NCBI GenBank assembly: GCA_024644745.1
Contig: JAHEHF010000008.1
Location: 1-64,000, forward strand
Source of the DNA: Flavobacteriaceae bacterium
GTDB taxonomy: Bacteria; Bacteroidota; Bacteroidia; Flavobacteriales; Flavobacteriaceae
DNA length: 64,000 nt
Direction of reading: 5' to 3'
The notes under the pieces: generated by a model
Seen by the model: the letters and a program-made list of their open reading frames with translations, nothing else
The model's database searches: none
What the model was told of the DNA's origin: nothing
Position numbers and translations under genes: made by a program
Part shown: positions 62,951 through 64,000 of the stretch, piece by piece
How the letters are laid out: the number at the start of each line of letters is the position of its first letter
How positions within the stretch are numbered: position 1 is the first letter of the stretch

Positions 62951-63103
62951 TTCATTTAAATTTGAAATTCCATGAAACCATTGTGCATCAGAATCATAGA
63001 TGATTGTATAGACACAAATTTATACCTCATTCCCGGATCATTTCATGACTAAAATCAGAAAAAGGCATTTATCACATCAAATATTAAAATTGATTGAATT
63101 GAG

Positions 63104-63868
63104 CTAAGGCGTGTAACTGTCATTGAGATCAAGAGAAGATATTTCGACCAACACCCTGCCTATTTTTTGAGTAACCGCTTCAAAAAACCGATCTCCTTTT
63201 TCCTTTGAAGCCAACTTTGGATCACCCACACCGGTATCCTCGGTCACAGAAGACCACTTTCTCTCGGTCCATAACCATGATTCTGAAAAGGCAGCGACCT
63301 TATGTTTCTTTTCTCGGCCATCACCCCAATGATCCCTTTTGAGGACCAGATGCGGTGCTAAATGTAAAATTAAACTTGTTTCCATTTCCTCAGCGTGATC
63401 CCCGGGAAGTTCGAAATATTTCTCTCTTTCCATGGCCTGAAACCAGTTGGAAGTGGACAAAAACATTTTTGGAAACTCAAGCCCGAGTTCCCTGAGCATG
63501 CTTTTAAAATCATTGCCTCCGTGACTGTTCAGAATCAATAATTTATAAATACCCTGCCTGTTTAAAACTGTAATGATATCCCTGAGAATTGCCAGTTGCG
63601 TGGAAGGATTGAGATTGATATCCAGATAAATATCACTTTGACCAGTGTTGACACCAAACGGAATTGTTGGCAATACCACTACTTTGGCGCCTTTTTCCCA
63701 GGCAATTCTTGCCGCCTCAGCACCGATATGATCCGCTTCTATATTATCTGTGGCATAAGGGAGGTGGTAATTATGGGCCTCTGTGGCGCCCCAGGGTAAT
63801 ACGGCCAGTTCAATTTTTTCATCTTTGAGGTGTTTCCAGTTGGTTTCGGCTAAAATATAGGGTCTCAT
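63104..63868 (-). CDS. Creatininase/mycofactocin-MftE-like amidohydrolase family
   Basis: LPWGATEAHNYHLPYATDNIEADHIG; NSHGGNDFKSMLREL; DHAEEMETSLIL. Confidence 0.92.
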   Translation of the reverse strand: MRPYILAETNWKHLKDEKIELAVLPWGATEAHNYHLPYATDNIEADHIGAEAARIAWEKGAKVVVLPTIPFGVNTGQSDIYLDINLNPSTQLAILRDIITVLNRQGIYKLLILNSHGGNDFKSMLRELGLEFPKMFLSTSNWFQAMEREKYFELPGDHAEEMETSLILHLAPHLVLKRDHWGDGREKKHKVAAFSESWLWTERKWSSVTEDTGVGDPKLASKEKGDRFFEAVTQKIGRVLVEISSLDLNDSYTP

Positions 63869-63931
63869 AACTATGGATCTAGGACTGATGAAGATAAAAC
63901 TTATTTCAATCCTTTCAAAGCAGCAATTCGC

Positions 63932-64000
63932 TTATTTAACAATTTCATAGTCAAATTCCAAGCCGCAGGTTTCATTTAAACAAAGGAAAAACCAATCAGA
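63932..64000 (-). CDS. Partial CDS C-terminus (runs off the window end)
   Basis: Open minus frame ...SDWFFLCLNETCGLEFDYEIVK*; too short to identify. Confidence 0.35.
   Translation of the reverse strand, partial: SDWFFLCLNETCGLEFDYEIVK

Noticed and set aside
1-64000. Prophage, transposon, toxin-antitoxin, restriction-modification or CRISPR-Cas system
   Set aside because: No integrase, transposase, Cas, methyltransferase, helicase-nuclease or paired toxin-antitoxin ORFs recognised in any frame

Overview
64-kb chromosomal window from a Bacteroidota/Flavobacteriia-type genome. Support for that assignment: TAnnTTTG-type promoters, a SusC/SusD pair, and the overall gene content. Most of it is ordinary core genome: purH, the mreBCD-mrdA-rodA rod-shape operon, rpsT, tRNA-Glu(UUC), proS, sucAB, rhlE-like helicase, cold-shock protein, sdaA. 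Accessory parts are: (i) a compact surface-polysaccharide cluster (about 13.7-22.0 kb: Wzz-like, flippase, two polymerase/ligase-like membrane proteins, two glycosyltransferases, initiating sugar-phosphate transferase); (ii) a lipoprotein with eight tandem GYGWGYP heptads followed by a Ser/Arg/Tyr-rich tail, next to a FadL-like barrel; (iii) a SusC/SusD/third-lipoprotein locus with no local glycoside hydrolase or regulator and a long AT-rich upstream region containing repeats; (iv) a Cys/Lys-rich 44-aa ORF not in the supplied ORF track; (v) a multiply disrupted outer-membrane-protein pseudogene; (vi) several exported proteins of unknown function. I saw no CRISPR array, prophage, transposase or recognisable defence system. 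No single feature is clearly a new system. The best candidates are the heptad-repeat lipoprotein locus, the Cys-rich microprotein and the isolated SusCD locus. All family calls come from reading the sequence, without database searches.
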